DNA of 64,000 nt from 66-474 sp035281745 (GTDB taxonomy: Bacteria; Pseudomonadota; Gammaproteobacteria; Xanthomonadales; Rhodanobacteraceae). The stretch's first letter is position 1. Each line of letters starts with the position of its first letter. The translations under genes were made by a program, and so were the position numbers. The notes beneath the pieces were generated by a model, which saw nothing but the letters and a program-made list of their open reading frames with translations, did not search any database and was not told the DNA's origin. Shown piece after piece: positions 15,984 to 23,011 of the stretch. The stretch is from NCBI GenBank assembly GCA_035281745.1, contig DATEDI010000014.1, forward strand, positions 124,001 to 188,000. Direction: 5' to 3'.

Positions 15984-16747
15984 GCCGGCCGCGCCACCGC
16001 GGCGATCCGCACGCCGGCGCCTTCGAGCGCACGTCGCAGGTGTTCCGCGAAGGCGGCCGCATTGGCGCGATCGCCGTGCACGCACAAGGTGTCGGCCTCG
16101 ATGCGCACCGTTTTGCCATCGATCGTGAAGGCTTCGCCGCGGGTGGCGATCGACACGGCCTGCGCGACCGCCGTGTCGATATCCTCGATCACTGCGCCCG
16201 GTTCCGAGCGCGGCGTCAGCGAACCGTCGATGCGATAACGTCGGTCGCAGAAGCCTTCGCACTGGGTGGTCAGCCCCGCATCGCGGCCCGCGTCCGCCAG
16301 CGCGCTGCCGGCGAGGCCCACCAGGATCAGGAGCGGATCGAGATCGCGCACCGCAATGGCGATCGCATCGGCCAGCGCACGATCGCGGGCTGCCATGTTG
16401 TACAGCGCGCCATGCGGTTTGACGTGATGCAGTTGCGTGCCAGCGGCTTTGGTCAGCGCGTGCAACGCACCCAGTTGATACAGCGTTTGGGCGTACACCT
16501 CGTCGGGCGGAATTTTCATTTCGCGCCGACCGAAGCCTTGCAGGTCGGGCAGCGAGGGATGCGCGCCGATCGCGACACCGTGCTGCGCGCACAGCGCGAT
16601 CGTCGTGCGCATGGTGGGCGGATCACCGGCATGGAATCCGCACGCAATGTTTGCCGAGGTGATCCACGGCATCACGCCAGCGTCGTCGCCCATGCGCCAG
16701 GCGCCGAAGGATTCACCGAGGTCCGCGTTGAGGTCGATGCAGTTCAT
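15980..16747 (-). CDS. pxpA: 5-oxoprolinase subunit PxpA (LamB/YcsF family)
   Basis: A 255-residue protein with the LamB/YcsF signature. It starts IDLNADLGESFGAW, then SANIACGFHAGDP, GAHPSLPDLQGFGRR, HVKPHGALYN, and CEGFCDRRYRIDGSLTPR. PxpA is the component that, with the PxpBC kinase-like complex, carries out ATP-dependent cleavage of 5-oxoproline to glutamate. All usual catalytic-region His/Asp residues (N-D-G-E, HAGD, HP, KPHG) are present. Its 5' end overlaps the pxpC 3' end by 35 bp and its stop overlaps DUF969. Confidence 0.95.
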   Translation of the reverse strand: MNCIDLNADLGESFGAWRMGDDAGVMPWITSANIACGFHAGDPPTMRTTIALCAQHGVAIGAHPSLPDLQGFGRREMKIPPDEVYAQTLYQLGALHALTKAAGTQLHHVKPHGALYNMAARDRALADAIAIAVRDLDPLLILVGLAGSALADAGRDAGLTTQCEGFCDRRYRIDGSLTPRSEPGAVIEDIDTAVAQAVSIATRGEAFTIDGKTVRIEADTLCVHGDRANAAAFAEHLRRALEGAGVRIAAVARPA

Positions 16748-17765
16748 GGGCTAACCGGGCGGCGATATTGACCGTGAGCGCGTCGAGTGCGCGCTCGCGT
16801 TCGCGCAACGCGCCCAGTGCGTCATCGAAAGAACATGGCGTGAAGCGTAACGCATTGCCGGGTCGCATTTGCGCGAGCCGCGGCATGTCCACGGCCGCGA
16901 TCTGGCCGATGCGCGGATAGCCGCCGCTGACCGGGCACTCGGGTCCGAATGCGATCGGTTCTCCTGAAGGCGGCAGTTGCAGCAAGCCGGGCCCGCAACC
17001 TTCGCTGACCATCTCGATGGGAGACATCCACGCGAGGGCTGGCCCGACCAAACGAACACCCACGCGGTTGGAGTTCGCATGCATTACAAAGGGCTCTGAA
17101 AACAGTGTATTGCGGGATGTTTGTGTCAATCGATCGAGGTGCTTTCCCGGCAGCAGGCGCAGCGGTTTGCTCGTGTCACCTGGGAACCATGGGCGCGGAT
17201 CGAGCCGCCATTTTGAAATGGGGTCAGGTTCGCTTTCTCCGGCATTTTGCCGAATCCGCCAATCGGTACGGGGAACTGAACCTGACCCCGGTTGAGGTGC
17301 AGACCCCGTTTGAAGCGCGTCGCCGGCGCGCAACGGCCTGCCACCGTTCGGACCGAGACCTGCATTGACATCCATGCTGCGGCTGCCGAGCACCGGCGCG
17401 GCATCGAAGCCGCCGCGCACCGCGACATAACTGCGGCAGCCGGAACGCATCGCGCCGAGTTCGATCGTTGCGCCAGCAGGCACGCGCACCGGCGCCCACA
17501 TCGGTTGGTCGAGGCTGTCGATCCGGAGCGGAAGCGGCGCACCGGCCACTGCGACCCACGCGGCGGCGTTGAAGCGCAGGGTCGGCCCGAGCAGGGTGAC
17601 TTCCAGCGTGCACGCATCGCGTGGATTCCCGCACAGCGCATTCGCGATGCACGATGCCGGTTCGTCGAACGCGCCCGCGCGACCGATGCCGAGATGGGCG
17701 AACCCGAGCCGCCCGATATCCTGCAAAGTCGTCAGCAATCCCGGCTTGAGGACTTCGATCGTCAC
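16713..17765 (-). CDS. pxpC: 5-oxoprolinase subunit PxpC (KipA/biotin-dependent carboxyltransferase-like), with in-frame insertion
   Basis: The 350-residue protein starts at GTG 17765, overlapping pxpB by 4 bp. Family blocks are clear: LKPGLLTTLQDIGRLGFAHLGI and GAFDEPASCIANALCGN at the N-terminus, SYVAVRGGF and VLGSRSMDVNAGLG in the middle, and SNRVGVRLVGP, SEGCGPGLLQLPPSGEPI and RIGQIAAVDMPRLAQ in the C-terminal half. It is longer than E. coli PxpC (about 310). The excess lies after GDALQTGS, where about 40 residues are rich in Pro, Ser and Trp and are encoded by an inverted-repeat element (17220-17289) plus flanks. The reading frame stays open, so the protein is probably made, with an extra loop before the LRLLPGKHLD segment. 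Confidence 0.9.
   Translation of the reverse strand: MTIEVLKPGLLTTLQDIGRLGFAHLGIGRAGAFDEPASCIANALCGNPRDACTLEVTLLGPTLRFNAAAWVAVAGAPLPLRIDSLDQPMWAPVRVPAGATIELGAMRSGCRSYVAVRGGFDAAPVLGSRSMDVNAGLGPNGGRPLRAGDALQTGSAPQPGSGSVPRTDWRIRQNAGESEPDPISKWRLDPRPWFPGDTSKPLRLLPGKHLDRLTQTSRNTLFSEPFVMHANSNRVGVRLVGPALAWMSPIEMVSEGCGPGLLQLPPSGEPIAFGPECPVSGGYPRIGQIAAVDMPRLAQMRPGNALRFTPCSFDDALGALRERERALDALTVNIAARLAHELHRPQRGPR
17220..17289. repeat. Inverted-repeat element inside pxpC (family C)
   Basis: GGGGTCAGGTTC (17220-17231) and GAACCTGACCCC (17278-17289) are perfect 12-bp inverted repeats enclosing 46 bp. The arms share the GGGTCAG core with a second element at 52868-52930. It lies in frame in pxpC without a stop codon and coincides with an extra stretch relative to the family. 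It resembles the small mobile palindromes common in Xanthomonadales genomes, moved in trans. Confidence 0.75.
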
Positions 17766-18481
17766 GCACGCCGCTCCGCGTGCTGCGCGAATTCGTCCGC
17801 GTCGATGGCCCGGAACCACACGCGGTCGCCGGGTGCGAGCAGGCAGGGCGGGGCGCGATCGGGGTCGAACAATGCGAGCGGCGTTCGCCCGATCAGGTTC
17901 CAGCCGCCCGGCAGTTCACGCGGATAGATGCCGGTCTGCGCGCCGCCGATCGCGACCGATCCCGCGGGCACGCGCGTGCGCGGATCGGCGCGCCGCGGCA
18001 CGTGCAGTGCGGCGTCGAGGCCCAGCAGGTAGGGGAAGCCCGGTGCGAAGCCGAGCATCGCGACCGTGTATTCGGCGGCGGTATGGCGTGCGATCACTTC
18101 CTGGCGTGACAGTTGCGCGTATTCCGCCACGGCTTCGAGATCCTGACCGAACCCGCCTTCGTAGCACACCGGGATTTCGACACGTTGCGCCGCCGGGTTT
18201 CCGGAGACCGCTGCCGTCAGCCCGTCACCTCCGCGAAAGCGGCGACACAGTGCCCGCGTGATGGCTTCGGACAGCGCGTCGCCATCCCGCACAAATGCAT
18301 TGAACCGCACCAGCAACGTCGCATAGGCCGGCGCAATGTCGATGACGCCGGGAAGATTCACCGCACGAAGCGCGCGTGCTGCCGCATGCACGCGTGCATT
18401 GATCGTGGCGTCGATGCCGTCGCCGAAGCGCAGCAGCAGGGCATTCTCGGCGAGTGGCTCGATCGCAAAATCCACGATCAC
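17762..18481 (-). CDS. pxpB: 5-oxoprolinase subunit PxpB (KipI/allophanate hydrolase subunit 1-like)
   Basis: A 239-residue cyclophilin-like protein. It begins with a FAIEPLAENALLLRFGD block, followed by GVIDIAPAYATLLVRFN, the VEIPVCYEGGFGQDLEAVAE strand, and the signature MLGFAPGFPYLLGLD, RADPRTRVPAGSVAIGGAQTGIYP and GGWNLIGRTPLALFD. PxpB pairs with PxpC to phosphorylate or activate 5-oxoproline for PxpA. Its ATG overlaps the HIT gene stop and its stop overlaps pxpC, placing it within the same leftward transcript. Confidence 0.95.
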   Translation of the reverse strand: MIVDFAIEPLAENALLLRFGDGIDATINARVHAAARALRAVNLPGVIDIAPAYATLLVRFNAFVRDGDALSEAITRALCRRFRGGDGLTAAVSGNPAAQRVEIPVCYEGGFGQDLEAVAEYAQLSRQEVIARHTAAEYTVAMLGFAPGFPYLLGLDAALHVPRRADPRTRVPAGSVAIGGAQTGIYPRELPGGWNLIGRTPLALFDPDRAPPCLLAPGDRVWFRAIDADEFAQHAERRA

Positions 18482-18897
18482 CGCGCCGGACGCAAACGCC
18501 CGATCAGCCCGTCACGCGCCTCCGGCGTGTAACGTTGCGCCGGCCCGTGCCCCCAGACCGGTCCGGGCCACGCGGCATCGCGCTGGTGCCGCGCCACCAC
18601 GTGCACGTGCAGCTGGCGCACGATGTTGCCGAGCGCGCCGACGTTGAGCTTGTCGCATTCGGCGCGGCCGCGAAGCGTTTTCATCGCCCGCCGGATTTCG
18701 TGCATCAGCCGCGCGTTGTCGGTCTCGTCCAGATCGTCGAGTTCGGCCAGCCCCGCGCGACGCGGCACCAGCACCAGCCACGGGAATCGCGCATCATCCA
18801 TCAGCAGCACGCGACAAAGTTGCCAATCGGCAACGAACGCCGTGTCGTGCGCCAGGCGCGGGTCGAGTTCGAAACCTGCTTCGCCAACGTCGCTCAT
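18478..18897 (-). CDS. HIT-domain protein (nucleotide hydrolase/transferase family)
   Basis: The 139-residue product starts at ATG 18897, overlapping the dienelactone hydrolase stop (ATGA). The HIT core reads RQLHVHVVARHQRD near residue 93: the nucleophilic and last His are kept but the first His of the HxHxH triad is Gln, a variant seen in some HIT subfamilies. The C-terminal part has WPGPVWGHGPAQRY. Members cleave nucleoside phosphoramidates or dinucleoside phosphates. Its place ahead of pxpB suggests shared transcription rather than a clear functional link. Confidence 0.82.
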   Translation of the reverse strand: MSDVGEAGFELDPRLAHDTAFVADWQLCRVLLMDDARFPWLVLVPRRAGLAELDDLDETDNARLMHEIRRAMKTLRGRAECDKLNVGALGNIVRQLHVHVVARHQRDAAWPGPVWGHGPAQRYTPEARDGLIGRLRPAR

Positions 18898-19571
18898 GCG
18901 TTGCCCGCGAGGTGCTTGTCGAAGAACGCCAGCGTGCGTTGCCACGCGAGCTTGGCGCCGGGTTCGTTGTAATGCGTTGGATCGACGTCGCGGTTGAATG
19001 CGTGCCCAGCGCCTTCGTAGACATACACCGGTGCATCAGGCCAAGCCTTGCGGTGTTTCTCGACCGCTTCGGCCGTGATCGATCGATCCTTCGATCCGAC
19101 GTGAAACATCACCGGCGCTTGCAGGGGTTGATCGAGGAATCCGGTATTGCGCGCGCCGTAGTAACTCACCGCCGGCATGCCGAGCCGCTGCGCGCCGAGC
19201 AAAGCCACCGTGCCGCCCCAGCAATAGCCGACCACGCCAATCCTGCCCGACGAAGCGATGGATTCGGCCGCGCTCGCGACCGCTTCCGCTGCGCGATCGA
19301 GGCCCACCTCGATGGCCAGTCCCTTGCCGCGCTCCATGCCTGGCTTGTCATAGCCGAGTTCGACATCGTTCTCCACGAAATCGAAGAATGCGGGCGCGAT
19401 GGCGGTGTAACCCGCCTCCGCAAAACGGTCGGCGACATCACGGATGTGCGGCGTGACGCCGAAGATTTCCTGCACCACCACGACGCCGCCCTTGGGCTTG
19501 CCCGCGGGTTTCGCGAGGTAGGCGCCGATGCAGTGCGTGCCGGCGGTCATGATGTTGATGCGTTCGCCCAT
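18894..19571 (-). CDS. Dienelactone hydrolase family protein
   Basis: A 225-residue alpha/beta hydrolase. VVVVQEIFGVTPHIRDVADR is the typical N-terminal region with the Glu that activates the nucleophile. The catalytic Cys lies in VVGYCWGGTVALLG near residue 117, the acid Asp in VGSKDRSI, and the His in GAGHAFNRD. Such enzymes hydrolyse dienelactones in chlorocatechol breakdown, but chromosomal stand-alone members mostly act on unknown esters. It is the first gene of the leftward chain and starts 112 bp from the divergent rimO gene, so the shared promoter region is 19572-19683. Confidence 0.9.
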   Translation of the reverse strand: MGERINIMTAGTHCIGAYLAKPAGKPKGGVVVVQEIFGVTPHIRDVADRFAEAGYTAIAPAFFDFVENDVELGYDKPGMERGKGLAIEVGLDRAAEAVASAAESIASSGRIGVVGYCWGGTVALLGAQRLGMPAVSYYGARNTGFLDQPLQAPVMFHVGSKDRSITAEAVEKHRKAWPDAPVYVYEGAGHAFNRDVDPTHYNEPGAKLAWQRTLAFFDKHLAGNA

Positions 19572-19683
19572 GAGGATCCTCCGGAAGTCTTGATCGGAGC
19601 AGCGTACTACGCAGCATCGCTTCCCGAGGCCGCGGCCCCCGAGTCCCGCTAAAATCGCCGATCCCCCTCATCCTTGCTCCCGC

Positions 19684-21000
19684 ATGCCTGCACCATCTCC
19701 CAAAATCGGCTTCGTCAGTCTCGGCTGCCCCAAGGCGCTGGTTGATTCCGAACGCATCCTCACCCAGTTGAAGGCCGAGGGTTACGACATCGTGCCCCGT
19801 TATGACAAGGCCAATGCGGTGATCGTCAACACCTGCGGCTTCATCGATGCGGCGGTGCAGGAATCGCTGGACGCGATCGGCGAAGCGCTGCACGAAAACG
19901 GCAAGGTGATCGTTACCGGATGTTTGGGCAAGCGCGACGCCTTGATCCGCGAAGCGTATCCCGACGTGTTGGCGATCACCGGCCCGCAGGACTACGCCAA
20001 TGTCATGGGCGCGGTGCACGCGGCACTGCCGAAGCCGCACGATCCGTTCGTCGATCTGGTCCCGGACACCGGGATCAAGCTGACGCCGAAGCACTACGCG
20101 TACCTGAAGATCTCCGAGGGCTGCAACCATCGTTGCACGTTCTGCATCATTCCCTCGATGCGCGGGAATCTCGTTTCTCGGCCGATCGACGAAGTGCTGG
20201 TCGAAGCCGAAAAGCTGGTGCGTTCGGGGGTGAAGGAACTGCTGGTGATTTCGCAGGACACCAGCGCGTACGGTGTCGACGTCCGTTATGCCGAACGCAC
20301 ATGGCGCGGCAATCCGTATCAGACACGCATGACGGATCTTTGCCGGGGCCTGGGCGAACTTGGCGCGTGGGTGCGCCTGCATTATGTGTATCCGTACCCG
20401 CATGTGGACGACGTGATCCCGCTGATGGCGGAAGGCAAGATCCTTCCGTATCTCGATATTCCGTTCCAGCACGCCAGCCCGCGCATCCTCAGACTGATGA
20501 AGCGCCCCGGCAACATCGACAAAACGCTGGAACGCATCCGCGCGTGGCGCCGCGCCTGTCCGGACCTCACCATCCGCAGCACCTTCATCGTCGGCTTTCC
20601 CGGCGAAACCGATGCCGAGTTCGAAGAGCTGCTGGAATTCCTCGGCGAGGCGCAGCTCGACCGCGTGGGCGCGTTCGCCTATTCGCCGGTGGGCGGCGCC
20701 AGGGCCAACGAACTGCCCGATCCGGTTCCGGAAGAATTGAAGGAAGATCGGTTGGAACGTTTCATGCAAGTGCAGGCAGCGATCTCCGCCGCCAAGTTGC
20801 AGAACAAGATCGGCCGCACGTTGACCGTCCTGGTCGACGAAGCGGGTGCCGATGGCGCGATCGCGCGCTCGATGGCTGACGCACCGGAAATCGATGGCGT
20901 GGTGCGCATCAGTGATGGCTCATCGCTGAAGCCGGGGCAGTTCGTCGAGGTGCGCGTGACGGACGCCGGCGCCCACGACCTGGACGCGCGCGTGGCTTAG
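19684..21000 (+). CDS. rimO: Ribosomal protein uS12 (Asp) methylthiotransferase RimO
   Basis: The 438-residue radical-SAM enzyme adds a methylthio group to an aspartate of ribosomal protein S12. The N-terminal UPF0004 domain has Cys15, Cys51 and Cys80 (GFVSLGCPKALVDSE, NTCGFID, TGCLGKR) for the auxiliary 4Fe-4S cluster. The radical-SAM motif is CNHRCTFC (Cys147, 151, 154) followed by IPSMRG. The C-terminal TRAM domain runs from about 375 to the end. QDTSAYGVD and FIVGFPGETDAEFEELLEFL distinguish RimO from MiaB. It appears monocistronic. Confidence 0.97.
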   Translation: MPAPSPKIGFVSLGCPKALVDSERILTQLKAEGYDIVPRYDKANAVIVNTCGFIDAAVQESLDAIGEALHENGKVIVTGCLGKRDALIREAYPDVLAITGPQDYANVMGAVHAALPKPHDPFVDLVPDTGIKLTPKHYAYLKISEGCNHRCTFCIIPSMRGNLVSRPIDEVLVEAEKLVRSGVKELLVISQDTSAYGVDVRYAERTWRGNPYQTRMTDLCRGLGELGAWVRLHYVYPYPHVDDVIPLMAEGKILPYLDIPFQHASPRILRLMKRPGNIDKTLERIRAWRRACPDLTIRSTFIVGFPGETDAEFEELLEFLGEAQLDRVGAFAYSPVGGARANELPDPVPEELKEDRLERFMQVQAAISAAKLQNKIGRTLTVLVDEAGADGAIARSMADAPEIDGVVRISDGSSLKPGQFVEVRVTDAGAHDLDARVA

Positions 21001-21042
21001 CGTGACCAACTTCGTCGAATCGGCGTGTTCCAGCCTTCTCCG

Positions 21043-21104
21043 CCTCCTGCATCAGGAGAAACGCGGCGTGAATCTCCGCGATGCGGTGCGCCTGATGCAG
21101 GAGG
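21043..21104. terminator. Bidirectional hairpin between convergent rimO and lipoprotein genes
   Basis: CCTCCTGCATCAGG (21043-21056) and CCTGATGCAGGAGG (21091-21104) form a perfect 14-bp inverted repeat with a 34-nt loop, lying in the 116-bp space between two converging genes. The long loop and the absence of a T-run are unusual for a classical intrinsic terminator, so a mobile palindrome is an alternative reading. Confidence 0.55.
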
Positions 21105-21116
21105 AACCTGCTTCTT

Positions 21117-22250
21117 TCAGTGTGCCATCGGCGCCACGTGCACGGGTACGTTCTGATTGACGAAAGCCGCTTCATGGGTCACGTCACCATTGGCGACCGA
21201 GTAGACCGAGCCGTCGGGGGCGTCCTGGATGGTCCGGACATCGTCGCGATAAACGGTGCTCCAGTCACGCTTTGCATCATCCGCACGTTGCGGCTGCTGC
21301 TGGTCAAGGTCCAGCGCCAGCATCCGGGCGGTTTGCGCGCCGCCTTCGGCGATGAGCTGCTTGAGCGACGCAGCGTTGTCCGATTGCCACTGTTTCACGA
21401 ATTGGTTCGCGCGCTCGTCCGGGTTCCACAACGGGGATGCGATCTGCTTCAGCCTGGCTTGGTGCTGCCACTGCTCGTCGTGGATCTTCTCGCGCAGTTT
21501 GGCGTTTGCCCGGTCGTACGGATCGGCGGCGTTGGCTTTCGCGATTTGCTGGCCGATGCCAAGCTGCGCGTAACGCGCATTTTCCTCGTCCGTGAGCCGT
21601 TTGCGTAAGGCCTCCGTTTTCTCCGGCATGTGCAGCAAGGCCGACTGGTAGGTGAAATCGTTCTTGTAAACCGGAGTATCGGGCCAACCCGAATTCTTTT
21701 CGTCCAGGTAAAGGCTGGCCTCGGTGGTGACCTGAAGGCCCGAGAAATCGGGTGTCATGGAATAGCGCGTGTGCATGATCAGCCAAGCCGAGCCGGCAGG
21801 TGCATTCGCTGGCAGCAGATCGTGGTCCTTGGCTTTGGTGTCCACGCTGCGCCACTCGGTCGAATGCACGGGCAACGCACCGAGATCCTGCTGCAAAGTG
21901 TGGCGCACCGCAGCGCGTGCGTCATAACCGGCGAGGGTGGCCAGCAACGGTGCAATGTGGGTTTCCGCGAAAACATGTGCCTCATGGTTGGCCTCCGCCG
22001 AGATCAGGGCACCGGCGATAAGTCCGCCTGCCAATGCGGGGACGATGGGGGCTCCGGTGACTACCGGATTCACGAGCGTGGTGTTGTACTGGGCATCGAG
22101 CTTGTCCTGGTCGATGACCGAAATCACGTGGAGAGCGTGGATCGCAGCGAGCTGGTTGCTGCTCGCATGCCTCGCCCTGTAGGTCTGCGTGGCGCACCCG
22201 GCAAGCAACAACAAGCCACACGCAAGTGCGGCATTGCGCAAGCTGTTCAT
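21117..22250 (-). CDS. Large putative lipoprotein of unknown function
   Basis: A 377-residue protein starting at ATG 22250 behind GGGAAAAC. The signal peptide ends in a lipobox (LLLLAGCATQ, Cys near residue 18). A second hydrophobic, glycine/alanine-rich stretch follows at about 62-82 (PIVPALAGGLIAGALIS), then a long, mostly alpha-helical and charged region with W-rich TEWRSVD and SGWPDTPVYKNDFTYQS blocks. I recognise no domain. The body looks like one of the uncharacterised cell-envelope lipoproteins of Xanthomonadales. Divergent to nothing nearby: greB lies further right on the same strand, with 160 bp between. Confidence 0.75.
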   Translation of the reverse strand: MNSLRNAALACGLLLLAGCATQTYRARHASSNQLAAIHALHVISVIDQDKLDAQYNTTLVNPVVTGAPIVPALAGGLIAGALISAEANHEAHVFAETHIAPLLATLAGYDARAAVRHTLQQDLGALPVHSTEWRSVDTKAKDHDLLPANAPAGSAWLIMHTRYSMTPDFSGLQVTTEASLYLDEKNSGWPDTPVYKNDFTYQSALLHMPEKTEALRKRLTDEENARYAQLGIGQQIAKANAADPYDRANAKLREKIHDEQWQHQARLKQIASPLWNPDERANQFVKQWQSDNAASLKQLIAEGGAQTARMLALDLDQQQPQRADDAKRDWSTVYRDDVRTIQDAPDGSVYSVANGDVTHEAAFVNQNVPVHVAPMAH

Positions 22251-22410
22251 GAAGTTTTCCCCTTTCTGGAATGTGATACTGCATCTCACTGCGGCACGCT
22301 CCCCGTCATCCGGGAGTGCAACGCCGCAACAGATTCCGTTCCCCTTGAGCCCCGCGCGAAAAATATCACGACGCGAAGCGAATCGGGAATCCATTGGAGG
22401 AAGTTCTGGA

Positions 22411-22923
22411 CTACTGGTCGCGGTGCCCGTAGATCACCGAAGTCACCACGAAGCGCGCCCGACCGCCCGGCAACTCGGCTTCGAATTCCTCGTCCGCACG
22501 TTTCTTGAGTGCCGCGCGCGCCAGCGGCGAATCCACGCTGATCCAGCCTTTCTTCGCGTCGGTTTCATCCGGACCGACGATGCGATAGACATGCGTTTCA
22601 CCGCTGTCGATGTTTTCGACCTCGAAGCTCGCGCCGAAGAACACCGCATCACGATCGGTCGGTACGCCTTCGGCGACTTTCAATGACGGAATGCGTTTGG
22701 ACAGGTAGCGCACGCGCCGGTCGATTTCGCCGAGCTGCTTCTTGCGATAGGTGTATTCGGCGTTTTCGGAACGATCGCCTTCGGCGGCGGCGGCGGCCAA
22801 TGCCTTGACGACCTCGGGACGCAATTCGCGCCACAGGTGATCGAGTTCCGCCTTCAGCGCATCGAAGCCGGCGCGCGTGATGATCGCGGTGGAGCGGGGC
22901 GGGGGCGGGCGCCAGCGGGACAT
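22411..22923 (-). CDS. greB: Transcription elongation factor GreB
   Basis: The 170-residue protein consists of an N-terminal antiparallel coiled coil and a C-terminal FKBP-like domain that binds the RNA polymerase secondary channel. The acidic tip that promotes cleavage of backtracked RNA is in AEGDRSENAEY (Asp and Glu). YRKKQLGEIDRRVRYLSKRI is GreB-type rather than GreA-type, and VGPDETDAKKGWISVDSPLARAAL is the typical core. ATG 22923 is chosen because it fits the family start; a leftover six-codon extension to 22941 would run into a repeat element. Confidence 0.93.
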   Translation of the reverse strand: MSRWRPPPPRSTAIITRAGFDALKAELDHLWRELRPEVVKALAAAAAEGDRSENAEYTYRKKQLGEIDRRVRYLSKRIPSLKVAEGVPTDRDAVFFGASFEVENIDSGETHVYRIVGPDETDAKKGWISVDSPLARAALKKRADEEFEAELPGGRARFVVTSVIYGHRDQ

Positions 22924-22944
22924 CAGGAATCCAAAGGCCATGGG

Positions 22945-22962
22945 TTCCCGCTTACGCGGGAA
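22945..22962. repeat. Short dispersed inverted repeat (TTCCCGC...GCGGGAA)
   Basis: TTCCCGCTTACGCGGGAA is a perfect 7-bp stem with a 4-nt loop, extended by GGCC at both sides (about 22937 and 22967). It looks like the abundant TTCCCGC/GCGGGAA repeats of proteobacterial intergenic regions. It sits just upstream of greB and downstream of the HerA-like gene, where it may act as a weak terminator. Confidence 0.6.
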
Positions 22963-23011
22963 TGACGGCCAAAATCCATTCGCATATTTCGGCGCTCATC
23001 CGACTGCGGCT

